From assembly GCA_937965895.1 (NCBI GenBank), contig CALCKS010000071.1, positions 1-22,866 on the forward strand: a stretch of 22,866 nucleotides of DNA, written 5' to 3'. Each line of letters opens with the position of its first letter. Position 1 is the stretch's first letter. The notes under the pieces were generated by a model. The model was not told the origin of the DNA. It worked only from the letters and a program-made list of their open reading frames with translations, and made no database searches. Below, piece after piece: positions 7,663 through 14,399 of this stretch. The stretch is from an uncultured Campylobacter sp. (GTDB lineage Bacteria; Campylobacterota; Campylobacteria; Campylobacterales; Campylobacteraceae). The position numbers and the translations under genes are program-made.

Positions 7663-7994
7663 TAAAATTTCCGCCGTTATATCTGAAATTTTTAGAAAAT
7701 ATCAATGGTGAGGAGTGCGTAGACGTTTTTAACGAAGCGGGAATGGGTGCATATCTATACGGGCGCGCGTCTCTAGCAGAGCGAAACGAAACCTACGAAG
7801 TAGCGCTTTACGAGCCAAATTTTTATATGATAGGTCAAGATGGCGACCTGGGATTTTTTATAAAATTAAACTCGGACGACGCTATTTATTTTAACGATCT
7901 AGGCGCGCTGGGCTCGGCTCCGATGGACCTAGCTGAGAAAGATATTTTTGCCTTTATCAAAAAGATAAAAGACGGCGGCGAGATATTTTTGTAA
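7659..7994 (+). CDS. SMI1/KNR4 (SUKH)-like protein
   Basis: The 111-residue sequence follows the SMI1/KNR4 pattern: a start of the form FPPLYLKFLENINGEE, then YEVALYEPNFYMIGQDGDLGFF around the middle, a DDAIYFND strand, and a C-terminal helix DIFAFIKKI. Family members are often immunity proteins of toxin systems or housekeeping scaffold proteins. No toxin gene is visible here. The 4-base overlap with the preceding unknown gene suggests a shared role with that gene rather than a mobile immunity function. The family call is from sequence pattern alone. Confidence 0.68.
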   Translation: MIKFPPLYLKFLENINGEECVDVFNEAGMGAYLYGRASLAERNETYEVALYEPNFYMIGQDGDLGFFIKLNSDDAIYFNDLGALGSAPMDLAEKDIFAFIKKIKDGGEIFL

Positions 7995-8018
7995 AATTTT
8001 TACGAGTAAAGGAAACAA

Positions 8019-8894
8019 ATGGAACTTTTTAAAACCGCATTTTTGATGACTGTGCTGATGCTGCTTTTTGTAGCCGTGGGTGGCGCGATAGGCGGCACTA
8101 GCGGCATGCTGGTCGCATTTTTAGTTGCGCTTGGGATGAATTTCTTTTCGTATTTTTTCTCCGACACGCTCGTGTTAAAGCACTACCGGGCCGTGCCCGT
8201 GGACGAGGCGCACGCGACGGGACTTTATCAGATCGTGCGCGAGCTTTGCGCAAAGGCAAATTTGCCGATGCCAAAGATCTACATCATCCCAGAAGCCGTA
8301 CCAAACGCATTCGCCACGGGTCGCAACCCGAGCCACGCCGCAGTGGCCGTGACCGAGGGCCTGCTAAATATACTAAACAAAGACGAGATCGAGGGCGTGC
8401 TAGCTCACGAGCTAAGCCACGTGCGCCACTACGACATCCTAACGGGCTCTATCGCGGCGGTTTTTGCGGGAGCGATCGCAATACTGGCAAATTTCGCGCA
8501 GTTTGGCGCGGCAAACCGTCAAGGCAAGCAAAATCCGCTAATTCTAATAGCCCTAGCCGTCATCATGCCGCTAGCAGCCACCATCATACGCATGGCGATC
8601 TCGCGGGCACGGGAGTTTGAGGCCGACAGAGGCGCAGCGATGATAACTGGCAAGCCCCAGCACCTAGCAGGCGCACTGCGCAAGCTCGAGGACTACGCAC
8701 GCGGACGCGTGATGGCAAACGCCGACGAACAAAGCGCGCATATGTTTATCGTTAATCCATTTAGCGGCGTAAAAAGCGCTCTGGGCTCGCTGTTTCGCAC
8801 ACACCCGAGCACCCAAGACCGTATCGCCGCGCTAGAAAATTTACGCTCGCAGATAGATGGCGAAAACAGCGTGAAAGAGTATTTTAGAAAGTAA
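8019..8894 (+). CDS. htpX: M48 family zinc metalloprotease HtpX
   Basis: Membrane-bound protease for quality control of inner-membrane proteins. Two N-terminal membrane segments (about 7-27 and 30-50) precede the cytoplasmic catalytic part. The zinc motif H130-E-L-S-H134 and the downstream ligand glutamate in E201-A-D-R-G-A-A are intact, and two further hydrophobic segments lie between them (about 143-163 and 172-190). The 291-residue length is typical. AAAGGA precedes the ATG. The stop codon runs directly into an inverted repeat that could end the transcript. Confidence 0.95.
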   Translation: MELFKTAFLMTVLMLLFVAVGGAIGGTSGMLVAFLVALGMNFFSYFFSDTLVLKHYRAVPVDEAHATGLYQIVRELCAKANLPMPKIYIIPEAVPNAFATGRNPSHAAVAVTEGLLNILNKDEIEGVLAHELSHVRHYDILTGSIAAVFAGAIAILANFAQFGAANRQGKQNPLILIALAVIMPLAATIIRMAISRAREFEADRGAAMITGKPQHLAGALRKLEDYARGRVMANADEQSAHMFIVNPFSGVKSALGSLFRTHPSTQDRIAALENLRSQIDGENSVKEYFRK

Positions 8895-8937
8895 ATTTGA
8901 CGGGCGAATTTAAACTTTCGTTTCGCCCATCAAATTT
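8893..8937. repeat. 16-bp inverted repeat directly after htpX (possible terminator)
   Basis: AAATTTGACGGGCGAA (8893-8908) pairs with TTCGCCCATCAAATTT (8922-8937), 15 of 16 positions, around a 13-base loop. It starts inside the htpX stop codon. The G/C-rich core flanked by AAATTT could act as an intrinsic terminator in either direction, although there is no T-run beyond the arm's own TTT. Two more AAATTT-centred inverted repeats follow within 110 bases. Confidence 0.6.
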
Positions 8938-8961
8938 GAACAAAACAGCTTGACTTTGGGC

Positions 8962-9007
8962 GTTAAATTTGACGCCAAATTTAACCCTGCGCCGCGTCAA
9001 ATTTGAC
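8962..9007. repeat. Two further AAATTT-centred inverted repeats between htpX and the epimerase gene
   Basis: GTTAAATTT (8962-8970) and AAATTTAAC (8977-8985) form a perfect 9-bp stem around GACGCC. GTCAAATTTGAC (8996-9007) is a perfect 12-base palindrome. Both are built on the AAATTTGAC word found repeatedly in this window. They occupy the gap of about 150 bases before the next gene. Confidence 0.55.
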
Positions 9008-9045
9008 AGCACGCATCAAAGCAAAATTTATCAAAAAGGCAAAAT

Positions 9046-9882
9046 ATGAAAATAGCCGTAAACGGCACGAGCGGATTTATCGGCGGCGAGCTTTGCAGAT
9101 TTTTTAGAGCCCAGGGGCACGAGATAGTAACTATACCGCGAGCTGTCTACGCCGACAAAGACGCACTCAAAGACATCATCAGCGGCTGCGACGCGGTTAT
9201 AAATTTAGCGGGTGCTTCTATCGCGGCCAGATGGAGCGAGGCCTATAAAAAGCAGCTTCACGCAAGCAGGATAGAGACTACGCGCACGCTAGTTTGCGCT
9301 ATAAACGAGCTAGAAAATCCGCCATTTTTCATCAGCGCTTCGGCTATCGGCATCTACGAAAACGGGCTTGATCACGACGAAAGCTCGGTCAAATTTGACC
9401 GCGGATTTTTAGGCGAGCTAGCATGCGAGTGGGAGAGCGAAGCTGCCAAAGCGCGGACGCAAACGGCGATATTTCGCCTAGGCGTGGTGCTGGGGCGAGG
9501 CGGCGCGCTGGCTAAGATGTTGCCGGCGTTTAAGCTCGGTCTTGGCGGCAAGATAGGTAGCGGCGAGCAGGCGTTTTGCTGGATTCACATCGCTGATTTG
9601 CTGGAAGCGTTTAAATTTACCTTACAAAACCGCCAAAACGGCGTTTTTAATCTCGTTTCGCCGACTCCTAGTACAAACGGCGAATTTACTCAAATTTTAG
9701 GCGAGGTTTTAGGGCGACCGACGTTTTTTAAAGTACCTAAATTTGCGTTAAGTTTGATGTTTGGCGAGGGGTCCGTCGTGCTGCTTGAAGGTGCGAAAGT
9801 CTATCCGCAAACCTTGATAGAGGGCGGATTTAGCTTTAAATTTAGCGATCTAAAAACCGCGCTTCGGGATATTTTGAAGTAA
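9046..9882 (+). CDS. TIGR01777-family NAD(P)-dependent epimerase/SDR (YfcH/SDR39U1-like)
   Basis: Atypical extended short-chain dehydrogenase. The N-terminal Rossmann motif G7-T-S-G10-F-I-G13 is followed by DAVINLAGASIAARW and a KKQLHASRIETTRTL segment, which are the signature stretches of the TIGR01777 family (YfcH of E. coli, SDR39U1). An SASAIGIYEN segment carries the presumed active-site tyrosine region. FRLGVVLGRGGALAKMLPAF and CWIHIADL are also conserved family segments. The 278-residue length is close to the usual 290-300. The substrate is unknown. It stands alone, with roughly 150 bases of repeats upstream and 500 bases of non-coding sequence downstream. Confidence 0.9.
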   Translation: MKIAVNGTSGFIGGELCRFFRAQGHEIVTIPRAVYADKDALKDIISGCDAVINLAGASIAARWSEAYKKQLHASRIETTRTLVCAINELENPPFFISASAIGIYENGLDHDESSVKFDRGFLGELACEWESEAAKARTQTAIFRLGVVLGRGGALAKMLPAFKLGLGGKIGSGEQAFCWIHIADLLEAFKFTLQNRQNGVFNLVSPTPSTNGEFTQILGEVLGRPTFFKVPKFALSLMFGEGSVVLLEGAKVYPQTLIEGGFSFKFSDLKTALRDILK

Positions 9883-10388
9883 ATTTAAATAATTTTGCCT
9901 GCTTAGCCAAATGCTCCGCTTCGGTTTTTGTAAAATGCGGCTAGCGCCAACCCAGCGTAAATTTGACGCCGCTACGAAAATTTAGCCGCATAGAATCTCG
10001 TCCGATTTTATCGCAAATCCAAATTGAAAACGCCGGCGTATAGGCATAGAAGCAAATACGGTAGCGCCTTAAAACATAAAATGCTTTGCCCGCTGATATG
10101 ACAGGCTATAAATCAGTAAGCAAAATTTAGCAAACCTGACGCTTAGGCAAAATTAGCACGATCCGCCCAAGAAAAAAAGCGATAAATTTTTGACCGCCAA
10201 ACGATGTCTTAAATTTACAAAACCGCGAGCCGATATTAGGCAAAATTCGGAGTAAATTTGAATCAGACGGCAAATTTACGTTTTTGAAGATAGCAGACTA
10301 AGCTCATAAATTTAAAAAGCTAGCTTTTGTCACCAGTTCTGCACGCAGGGTTTGCTACCTGCGAACTCAAGTGGACTTGCGAGAAGTT
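9883..10388. other. Gene-free stretch of about 500 bases between the epimerase gene and alr
   Basis: I find no convincing reading frame, RNA gene or recognisable gene remnant here. It separates the convergent ends of the epimerase gene (plus) and alr (minus). It holds several AAATTT words, one copy of the 12-mer AAATTTGACGCC at 9959-9970, and a 12-base direct repeat TTAGGCAAAATT (near 10143 and 10233). Hairpins at its right end are listed separately. A highly decayed gene cannot be excluded by eye. Confidence 0.6.
10316..10363 (-). terminator. Hairpins downstream of alr, possible terminator
   Basis: CGCAGG (10344-10349) and CCTGCG (10358-10363) form a perfect 6-bp GC-rich stem about 25 bases beyond the alr stop. 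Next to it AAAAGCTAGCTTTT (10316-10329) is a perfect palindrome which on the minus strand ends in a T-run. Together they are a plausible end for the minus-strand pgp2-alr transcript, though neither alone is a textbook terminator. Confidence 0.45.
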
Positions 10389-11393
10389 TTACTCAAACCG
10401 CCTCGAGATGCTAGGCGAAAGCTTAGTTAAAACATCATAACTGATCGTGCCGAAAAAATCCGCCCAAACGCGCGCGTCGTCAAATACGCAAATTCTATCG
10501 CCGACATCTTCGCAGCAAAAGCTATCCATCGACATTTTGCCAAGTAGTCTCTGTCCGCCGGCCGTCTTTAGCTCCCCCTCACCCGCATAGCGCAGCAGTC
10601 CGTCGCCGTAGCCCAGGTCGTAAACGGCGATTTGCATATCCTCGCTCGCGCAAAATTTAGCGCCGTAGCCAGCGCATTGCCCTTTTTTTAGTACTTTACC
10701 GCTAACCTTATGCGCCCAGAGCGACGCCACGCGCTTTAGCTCCAAACTATCGTCAAACTGCGCGTAGCCGTAGGCTGCGATACCCACGCGCACGCACTCT
10801 TCCGCTAGCTCGCCGAAGCGCTCTGTCGCAGCGGAGTTGTGCGAGTGAAAGGTCAAATTTGAACCGCCGCAAATTTCGCGCACCGCAGCTTTTGCCGCGA
10901 CGAAATTTTGCCTCTGCACGAAATAATCGCTACTAAGCTCTTCAGCGCTTCTAAAGTGCGTAAATGCGCCGCAAATTTGCAGTCCGTGCGCCGAAGCCGC
11001 CTCGCACGCCGCACGCACTTCGCTCACCGCCACGCCGTTTCGGTGCATGAGCGTATCGACGGCGATATGTACGCGCGCGCCTTTTTTAAATTTAGCAATC
11101 AGCGAAATATCGTTTACAGCGTAGATAAATCGCTCGCTCTCGCCGCCCGTAGGAATGTGCGAAAGGATAAGAATATGCTCGAAAAAGGGCTCCAACTCGC
11201 GCGCCTCGACTTCGTTTTTGACCGCGCAAAATTTGATGCCGTAGCTTGCCGCCTCGCGCCCCACAAGCGCCGCCCCATGCCCGTAGGCATTATCTTTTAG
11301 CACCAAAATCACGCGATCTTTGCCGCCGGCTTTGGCGCAAATTTTAGTTAGATTATGGATATAGGCGGATCTGTTTAAAACGAGTTCAGACAT
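10389..11393 (-). CDS. alr: Alanine racemase Alr
   Basis: PLP-dependent enzyme that makes D-alanine for peptidoglycan stem peptides. The PLP lysine K33 lies in VLKDNAYGHG, and the second catalytic residue Y243 lies in CAGYGAKF. The C-terminal domain has YGDGLLRYAG and an MSMDSF motif (287-292). At 334 residues it is somewhat shorter than the usual 355-370, and the C-terminal domain is compact, but all catalytic elements are present. The start overlaps the upstream 80-residue gene by 8 bases. Linkage to the LD-carboxypeptidase gene makes a peptidoglycan group. Confidence 0.94.
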   Translation of the reverse strand: MSELVLNRSAYIHNLTKICAKAGGKDRVILVLKDNAYGHGAALVGREAASYGIKFCAVKNEVEARELEPFFEHILILSHIPTGGESERFIYAVNDISLIAKFKKGARVHIAVDTLMHRNGVAVSEVRAACEAASAHGLQICGAFTHFRSAEELSSDYFVQRQNFVAAKAAVREICGGSNLTFHSHNSAATERFGELAEECVRVGIAAYGYAQFDDSLELKRVASLWAHKVSGKVLKKGQCAGYGAKFCASEDMQIAVYDLGYGDGLLRYAGEGELKTAGGQRLLGKMSMDSFCCEDVGDRICVFDDARVWADFFGTISYDVLTKLSPSISRRFE

Positions 11394-11628
11394 TGAAATT
11401 TACGCCAAACGCCTCGTAAACGTTAGGAAGTAGCTTCCTGATACTATAATCGTAAGAGTAAAATTTAGCGTAAAGCGCCTTTAGATCGGCCTCCTTAACC
11501 GTAGAAAAGTCAAACACGTCCGTGCCCGCAACCTTTGGCACTTGGCGGTCTAGCTCGGCGAAAAACTCGCTCCTAGCCTTTAAAATTTCCTCTATTTGAT
11601 TTTTTACAACTTCGCTTTTTTCTTGCAT
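11386..11628 (-). CDS. Small conserved-looking protein of unknown function (80 aa)
   Basis: This 80-residue soluble protein starts with a charged helix (QEKSEVVKNQIEEILKARSEFFAEL) and ends with an aromatic segment (YAKFYSYDYSIRKLL...VYEAFGVNF). There is no signal peptide. The start codon follows the stop of pgp2 with no gap (TAA-ATG), and its end overlaps alr by 8 bases. This tight packing is the main support that it is real. I do not recognise the family; its position between two peptidoglycan genes suggests, but does not show, a cell-wall or cell-shape link. Confidence 0.75.
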   Translation of the reverse strand: MQEKSEVVKNQIEEILKARSEFFAELDRQVPKVAGTDVFDFSTVKEADLKALYAKFYSYDYSIRKLLPNVYEAFGVNFNV

Positions 11629-12564
11629 TTACTTCTCCGTTAAGATTTTAAATTTATCTTTATCTAGCCGCACATAGAGCTCTTTTTGTCCATTAAATTC
11701 GTGGCTGGGCGCGGCATAATCCTCGTCAAAAACCACTCTAAAAAGATTTTGCCCTTTGACGTTTGGATACGGCGTCACGCTAAAATTTGAAGCTTTTATG
11801 CTCTTTTTTTCGTTTAGCGCAAAAATTCTCTTTTTATTTTCGGCAAATTTGGCTCTCGTTAGCGCGTTTTTGCCGTCTATTTTTACAAATTCGTCCGCGT
11901 AAAAGCCGAGGTAAATTTTAGTTTCGTTATCTCGCCACGCCTGCAGCCACTCGTGCAGATGCGCCAGTACGCGCGCGATGTCGTCTTTGCTAGCGTCTAC
12001 CTTTTGGCTTTCGCTGATTATCACGACGCCCTCGCTGCCGATCAGTTTGCCAAATTTCACCAGCGCATCGTTATTAAACGCCACGCAGCCGCGCGTTTTT
12101 ACTTCATCCTCGCGCTTGCCTTTCATCGGCAAACCGTGTATCCAGATGCCTCCGCCCGTTTTTCGAGCGGCTTTGTCGTGAGCGTTCGGGTATGATAGCG
12201 ACATAGCAAGCGGCCCATAAAATGTATCGGGCGGCGTAAATTTATCAATGACGTCGTAAACACCGATCGGCGTTTTTAGATCGCCTTCTTTAAATTTATC
12301 CCCGCTTTTGCCCGTTATCACGCTTTGAGAAAAGATTTCCTCCAGCGCTCCGCCCGCATACTCGAAGCTTTGCAAGGTTTTTTGCGCTTTATTTACGACG
12401 ATGATTTTGGTCTTAGCCTCGTAGTAGCCGTATCTGACATCGGCAGCGCCTAGCTTTTTTAGCCAGTATTTTGCACCCGTCAAATTTGCGTCCGCTAAAG
12501 CCTCGGCGAGTAAAATTTGAGAAAAAAAAGCATAAAAAATAAGTAAGCCTAGTAGTTTTTTCAA
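11629..12564 (-). CDS. pgp2: Peptidoglycan LD-carboxypeptidase of the Pgp2/Csd6 type
   Basis: Periplasmic YkuD-fold enzyme; Pgp2 (C. jejuni) and Csd6 (H. pylori) trim the terminal D-alanine from tetrapeptides and are needed for helical cell shape. A signal peptide (residues 1-20) leads to a YkuD domain. It has a TPIGVYDVIDKF segment (98-109), H143 in IHGLP and the catalytic C160 in TRGC, the pattern of L,D-transpeptidase-fold enzymes. After about residue 195, LHEWLQAWRDNETKIYLGFYADEF and following resemble the NTF2-like C-terminal domain of Pgp2/Csd6, which separates it from ordinary L,D-transpeptidases. The start is a TTG at 12564 with AGGAAAA before it; no ATG is available nearby. A DANLT N-glycosylation sequon lies at residues 25-29. 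Confidence 0.88.
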   Translation of the reverse strand: MKKLLGLLIFYAFFSQILLAEALADANLTGAKYWLKKLGAADVRYGYYEAKTKIIVVNKAQKTLQSFEYAGGALEEIFSQSVITGKSGDKFKEGDLKTPIGVYDVIDKFTPPDTFYGPLAMSLSYPNAHDKAARKTGGGIWIHGLPMKGKREDEVKTRGCVAFNNDALVKFGKLIGSEGVVIISESQKVDASKDDIARVLAHLHEWLQAWRDNETKIYLGFYADEFVKIDGKNALTRAKFAENKKRIFALNEKKSIKASNFSVTPYPNVKGQNLFRVVFDEDYAAPSHEFNGQKELYVRLDKDKFKILTEK

Positions 12565-12604
12565 AATTTTCCTAACGTTGAGTATTTTCGTAATAAAGGA
12601 TCGA

Positions 12605-12610
12605 ATTATA
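12605..12610 (-). promoter_or_regulatory. -10 box (TATAAT) for the pgp2 operon
   Basis: The complement of 12605-12610 reads TATAAT. Transcription would begin near 12598 and give a leader of about 34 bases before the TTG start at 12564. The upstream side (12611-12650) is strongly A/T-rich with T-tracts, as is usual for Campylobacter sigma70 promoters without a -35 box. The region is shared with the divergent PCuAC gene. Confidence 0.6.
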
Positions 12611-12653
12611 TTACATTTTCTCTTAAAAATTTTAAAAAGCTTTTATTTTGTGT

Positions 12654-12659
12654 TACAAT
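12654..12659 (+). promoter_or_regulatory. -10 box (TACAAT) for the copper-chaperone gene
   Basis: TGTTACAAT at 12651-12659 contains a TACAAT hexamer preceded by T/A-rich sequence with periodic T-runs (12611-12650). The predicted start is near 12666, about 30 bases before the ATG at 12696. No clear metal-regulator palindrome is visible between this box and the gene. Confidence 0.6.
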
Positions 12660-12695
12660 AGCGAATATCAAAATTATACGTAAAGGACGCAAAAA

Positions 12696-13175
12696 ATGAA
12701 AAGCAAATTTTTAGCTTTATCGCTAGCAGTCGCCTCTTTGGGCTTTGCAAACGCCGCAGATATCGAGATCGTTGATATCTACGCCAAGGCTACACCTCCC
12801 GGCGCAAAAAATACGGCTCTGTTTTTCGACATCAAAAATAACACAGATAAGCCAGTAAAACTAGTCGGCGCTAGCTCTCCGGCGGCCGCTACGGGCGAGA
12901 TACATACGCACAAAGAAGTAGACGGCATGAAAAAGATGGTGCAAATAGAAAATATCGAGGTGCCTGCGATGGGCGAGGCGAATTTAAAGCCTGGCGGTCT
13001 GCACGTAATGCTAATGGACATCAAAGCTCCGATCAAAGAGGGCGACAAACTAGACGCTACGCTAGAGTTTGACAACGGACAAAAACTCGAGCTAAAAGAC
13101 ATCGTCGCAAAGTCGGTCGTAGCTAAAAAAGACGGCGAGCACGGACACGATCACGGCGGACACCACAAGCATTAA
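12696..13175 (+). CDS. PCuAC-family periplasmic copper(I) chaperone
   Basis: Exported cupredoxin-like chaperone that delivers Cu(I) to respiratory copper sites, classically CuA. A signal peptide ends near residue 20 (GFANA-AD). The family's metal motif H-x10-M-x21-H-x-M is met exactly by H70, M81, H103 and M105. The tail is histidine-rich (HGHDHGGHHKH), which adds a second possible copper site, as in some PCuAC proteins. It overlaps the next gene by one base (TAATG) and begins a trio with the FixH/YtkA-like and Sco proteins. From memory, C. jejuni Cj0909-Cj0911 is the same trio. Here it sits immediately before the nos operon, whose NosZ needs a CuA site. Confidence 0.93.
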   Translation: MKSKFLALSLAVASLGFANAADIEIVDIYAKATPPGAKNTALFFDIKNNTDKPVKLVGASSPAAATGEIHTHKEVDGMKKMVQIENIEVPAMGEANLKPGGLHVMLMDIKAPIKEGDKLDATLEFDNGQKLELKDIVAKSVVAKKDGEHGHDHGGHHKH

Positions 13176-13636
13176 TGAAAAATTTTCTTATAATTTTAGT
13201 CCTTCTAGTCGGCGTTTTGGGTACTTCGGCGTACCTGTTTTTTAAACCGCAAGCACAAGAGGACTTTTTGAGCGCAGAGGACGTGGGGGCAAATTTAACC
13301 CCGCTTCCCTGCGATATGAACACCGAGCACTCATGCGGCGTAGAGTTTCGCGGCAAGACGGTTAAATTTAGCCTCTCGCCAAAGCCCGTTTACACGATGC
13401 AGCCGACGATCGTGCGTATCGAGGGGCTAGAAGGGTTTAAAAACCCGAGCCTTGAGATCCACGGCGTAAATATGGACATGGGTGTGATTAAGGCCGAAGT
13501 AGAAAAACGCGACAACGCCTACATATCAAACATCGTGCTAAGCGCGTGCCTGATAAACATCATGAGGTACCGTTTCGAGGTGCTTGAAAACGGCAAAAGA
13601 AGCGGGCTTTATATAGACTTCGACTTGCATCAATAG
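13175..13636 (+). CDS. FixH/YtkA-like membrane-anchored periplasmic protein, copper-cluster associated
   Basis: One N-terminal membrane anchor (residues 4-23) and a periplasmic beta-sandwich-like domain. Family landmarks are a PLPCDMNTEHSCGV segment (C46-x7-C54), a run of strands, then HGVNMDMG (96-103) and an LSACLINIMRYRFEV strand with C125. This resembles the small FixH/YtkA-like proteins encoded next to Sco and PCuAC genes in many proteobacteria, where the paired methionines in MDMG and the cysteines are conserved. A role in copper transfer to respiratory enzymes is inferred from this linkage; its biochemistry is not known to me. It shares one base with the PCuAC gene and lies 25 bases before the Sco gene. 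Confidence 0.78.
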   Translation: MKNFLIILVLLVGVLGTSAYLFFKPQAQEDFLSAEDVGANLTPLPCDMNTEHSCGVEFRGKTVKFSLSPKPVYTMQPTIVRIEGLEGFKNPSLEIHGVNMDMGVIKAEVEKRDNAYISNIVLSACLINIMRYRFEVLENGKRSGLYIDFDLHQ

Positions 13637-13661
13637 ACGCAAATTTTACTTAAAAGGGCGG

Positions 13662-14243
13662 ATGATGAAAAAGCTTATTATCGTACTTATACTGATTTTA
13701 ACGGTTCTTGGTGTAGGTTATCTCGCACTCTACTCAAACAAATACGCCCCTAACGGTCAAGGCACAAACGTCGCCGAGGGTCTAAAAAATTACGATTTTA
13801 CCGGCAAGGGCGTAAACGGCGCGGTGAGTCTAAAGAGCTTTGAGGGTAAAAATAAGATCATATACTTTGGCTACACCTCGTGTCCGGACGTCTGCCCCGC
13901 GACTTTAGGTATCTTAAGCGGCGTGTTAAACGAGCTTAAAAGAGACGATATCGTCGTGATTTTCGTCACCCTAGATCCGGAGCGCGACGAACCTAAAAAC
14001 GTCGATGAGTACGCGAAGTATTTTTATCCAAATTCTTACGGTATAGTATTAGACGATCTACCCAAGGTTGCAAAAAGCTACGGCGTGAAGTATCAAAAGG
14101 TGCTGCTTGAAAAATCGGTCATGGAGTACTCCGTCGCTCATAGCTCCTCGCTATACGTGCTGGACAAAAACGATAAATTCGTCGCCGAGATCTCCAATCT
14201 AACGGCGCAAAACATCAAGAAAACGCTGGAAAATCTGAAATAA
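13662..14243 (+). CDS. Sco1/SenC/PrrC-family copper chaperone
   Basis: Membrane-anchored thioredoxin-fold protein that helps assemble CuA centres. An N-terminal anchor (about 4-22) precedes the domain. The copper ligands C74-x3-C78 in GYTSCPDVCPATLG and H160 in YSVAHSSSLY are all present, together with a VTLDPERDEP segment. The 193-residue length is typical. Two ATGs are adjacent (13662 and 13665) behind AGGGCGG; I list the first. It closes the copper trio and is followed by 156 bases with the nos promoter. Campylobacter lack aa3-type oxidases as far as I know, which makes NosZ an attractive CuA client here. Confidence 0.93.
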   Translation: MMKKLIIVLILILTVLGVGYLALYSNKYAPNGQGTNVAEGLKNYDFTGKGVNGAVSLKSFEGKNKIIYFGYTSCPDVCPATLGILSGVLNELKRDDIVVIFVTLDPERDEPKNVDEYAKYFYPNSYGIVLDDLPKVAKSYGVKYQKVLLEKSVMEYSVAHSSSLYVLDKNDKFVAEISNLTAQNIKKTLENLK

Positions 14244-14271
14244 TAACAGCTTTATTATTTAGTTGTTATGA

Positions 14272-14288
14272 GTGTTACGTTATAACAC
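14272..14288. promoter_or_regulatory. Inverted repeat GTGTTA-N5-TAACAC upstream of the nos promoter
   Basis: GTGTTA (14272-14277) and TAACAC (14283-14288) are perfect 6-base inverted arms around CGTTA. The centre is about 91 bases before the predicted nos start site. It could be a second regulator site or the weak end of the senC transcript; no T-run follows it on either strand. I do not recognise the regulator. Confidence 0.4.
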
Positions 14289-14322
14289 AGAGATATTTTT
14301 TTATGCTCAATTATTAACGATT

Positions 14323-14336
14323 TTGATTTAAATCAA
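14323..14336. promoter_or_regulatory. FNR/CRP-family box TTGAT-N4-ATCAA for the nos operon
   Basis: TTGATTTAAATCAA is a perfect 14-base palindrome identical to the FNR/ANR/DNR consensus TTGAT-N4-ATCAA. With the -10 box TATAGT at 14359-14364 and a start site set seven bases downstream at 14371, the palindrome's centre is at -41.5, the class II activator position. This predicts activation by an FNR-type protein responding to oxygen, or by a DNR/NNR-type one responding to nitric oxide. It is not the TTAAC-N4-GTTAA pattern I associate with Campylobacter NssR. Confidence 0.82.
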
Positions 14337-14358
14337 TATACTTTAAGCCTTCCGGTTG

Positions 14359-14364
14359 TATAGT
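14359..14364 (+). promoter_or_regulatory. -10 box (TATAGT) of the nos operon
   Basis: TGTATAGT contains a -10 hexamer differing from TATAAT at one base. It is placed 22 bases after the FNR-type palindrome and about 36 bases before the first start codon. The predicted start site is near 14371. The absence of a -35 box fits dependence on the activator. Confidence 0.65.
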
Positions 14365-14399
14365 TTCTTTAGCGGAAATTTAAAATTCGGAAGTCATCC

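Noticed and set aside
8246..8620. A 124-codon open frame overlapping htpX in another frame
   Set aside because: The product is arginine-rich, low in hydrophobic residues, and mirrors the htpX coding sequence; HtpX motifs are intact in the main frame.
10908..11300. A 130-codon open frame on the plus strand within alr
   Set aside because: It lies wholly antisense to alr, which has all its catalytic motifs; the product is rich in R/A/H and lacks any recognisable domain.
14323..14336. Reading the nos box as an NssR site
   Set aside because: The site has TTGAT-N4-ATCAA arms, matching the FNR/DNR type; the NssR pattern I know has TTAAC/GTTAA arms.
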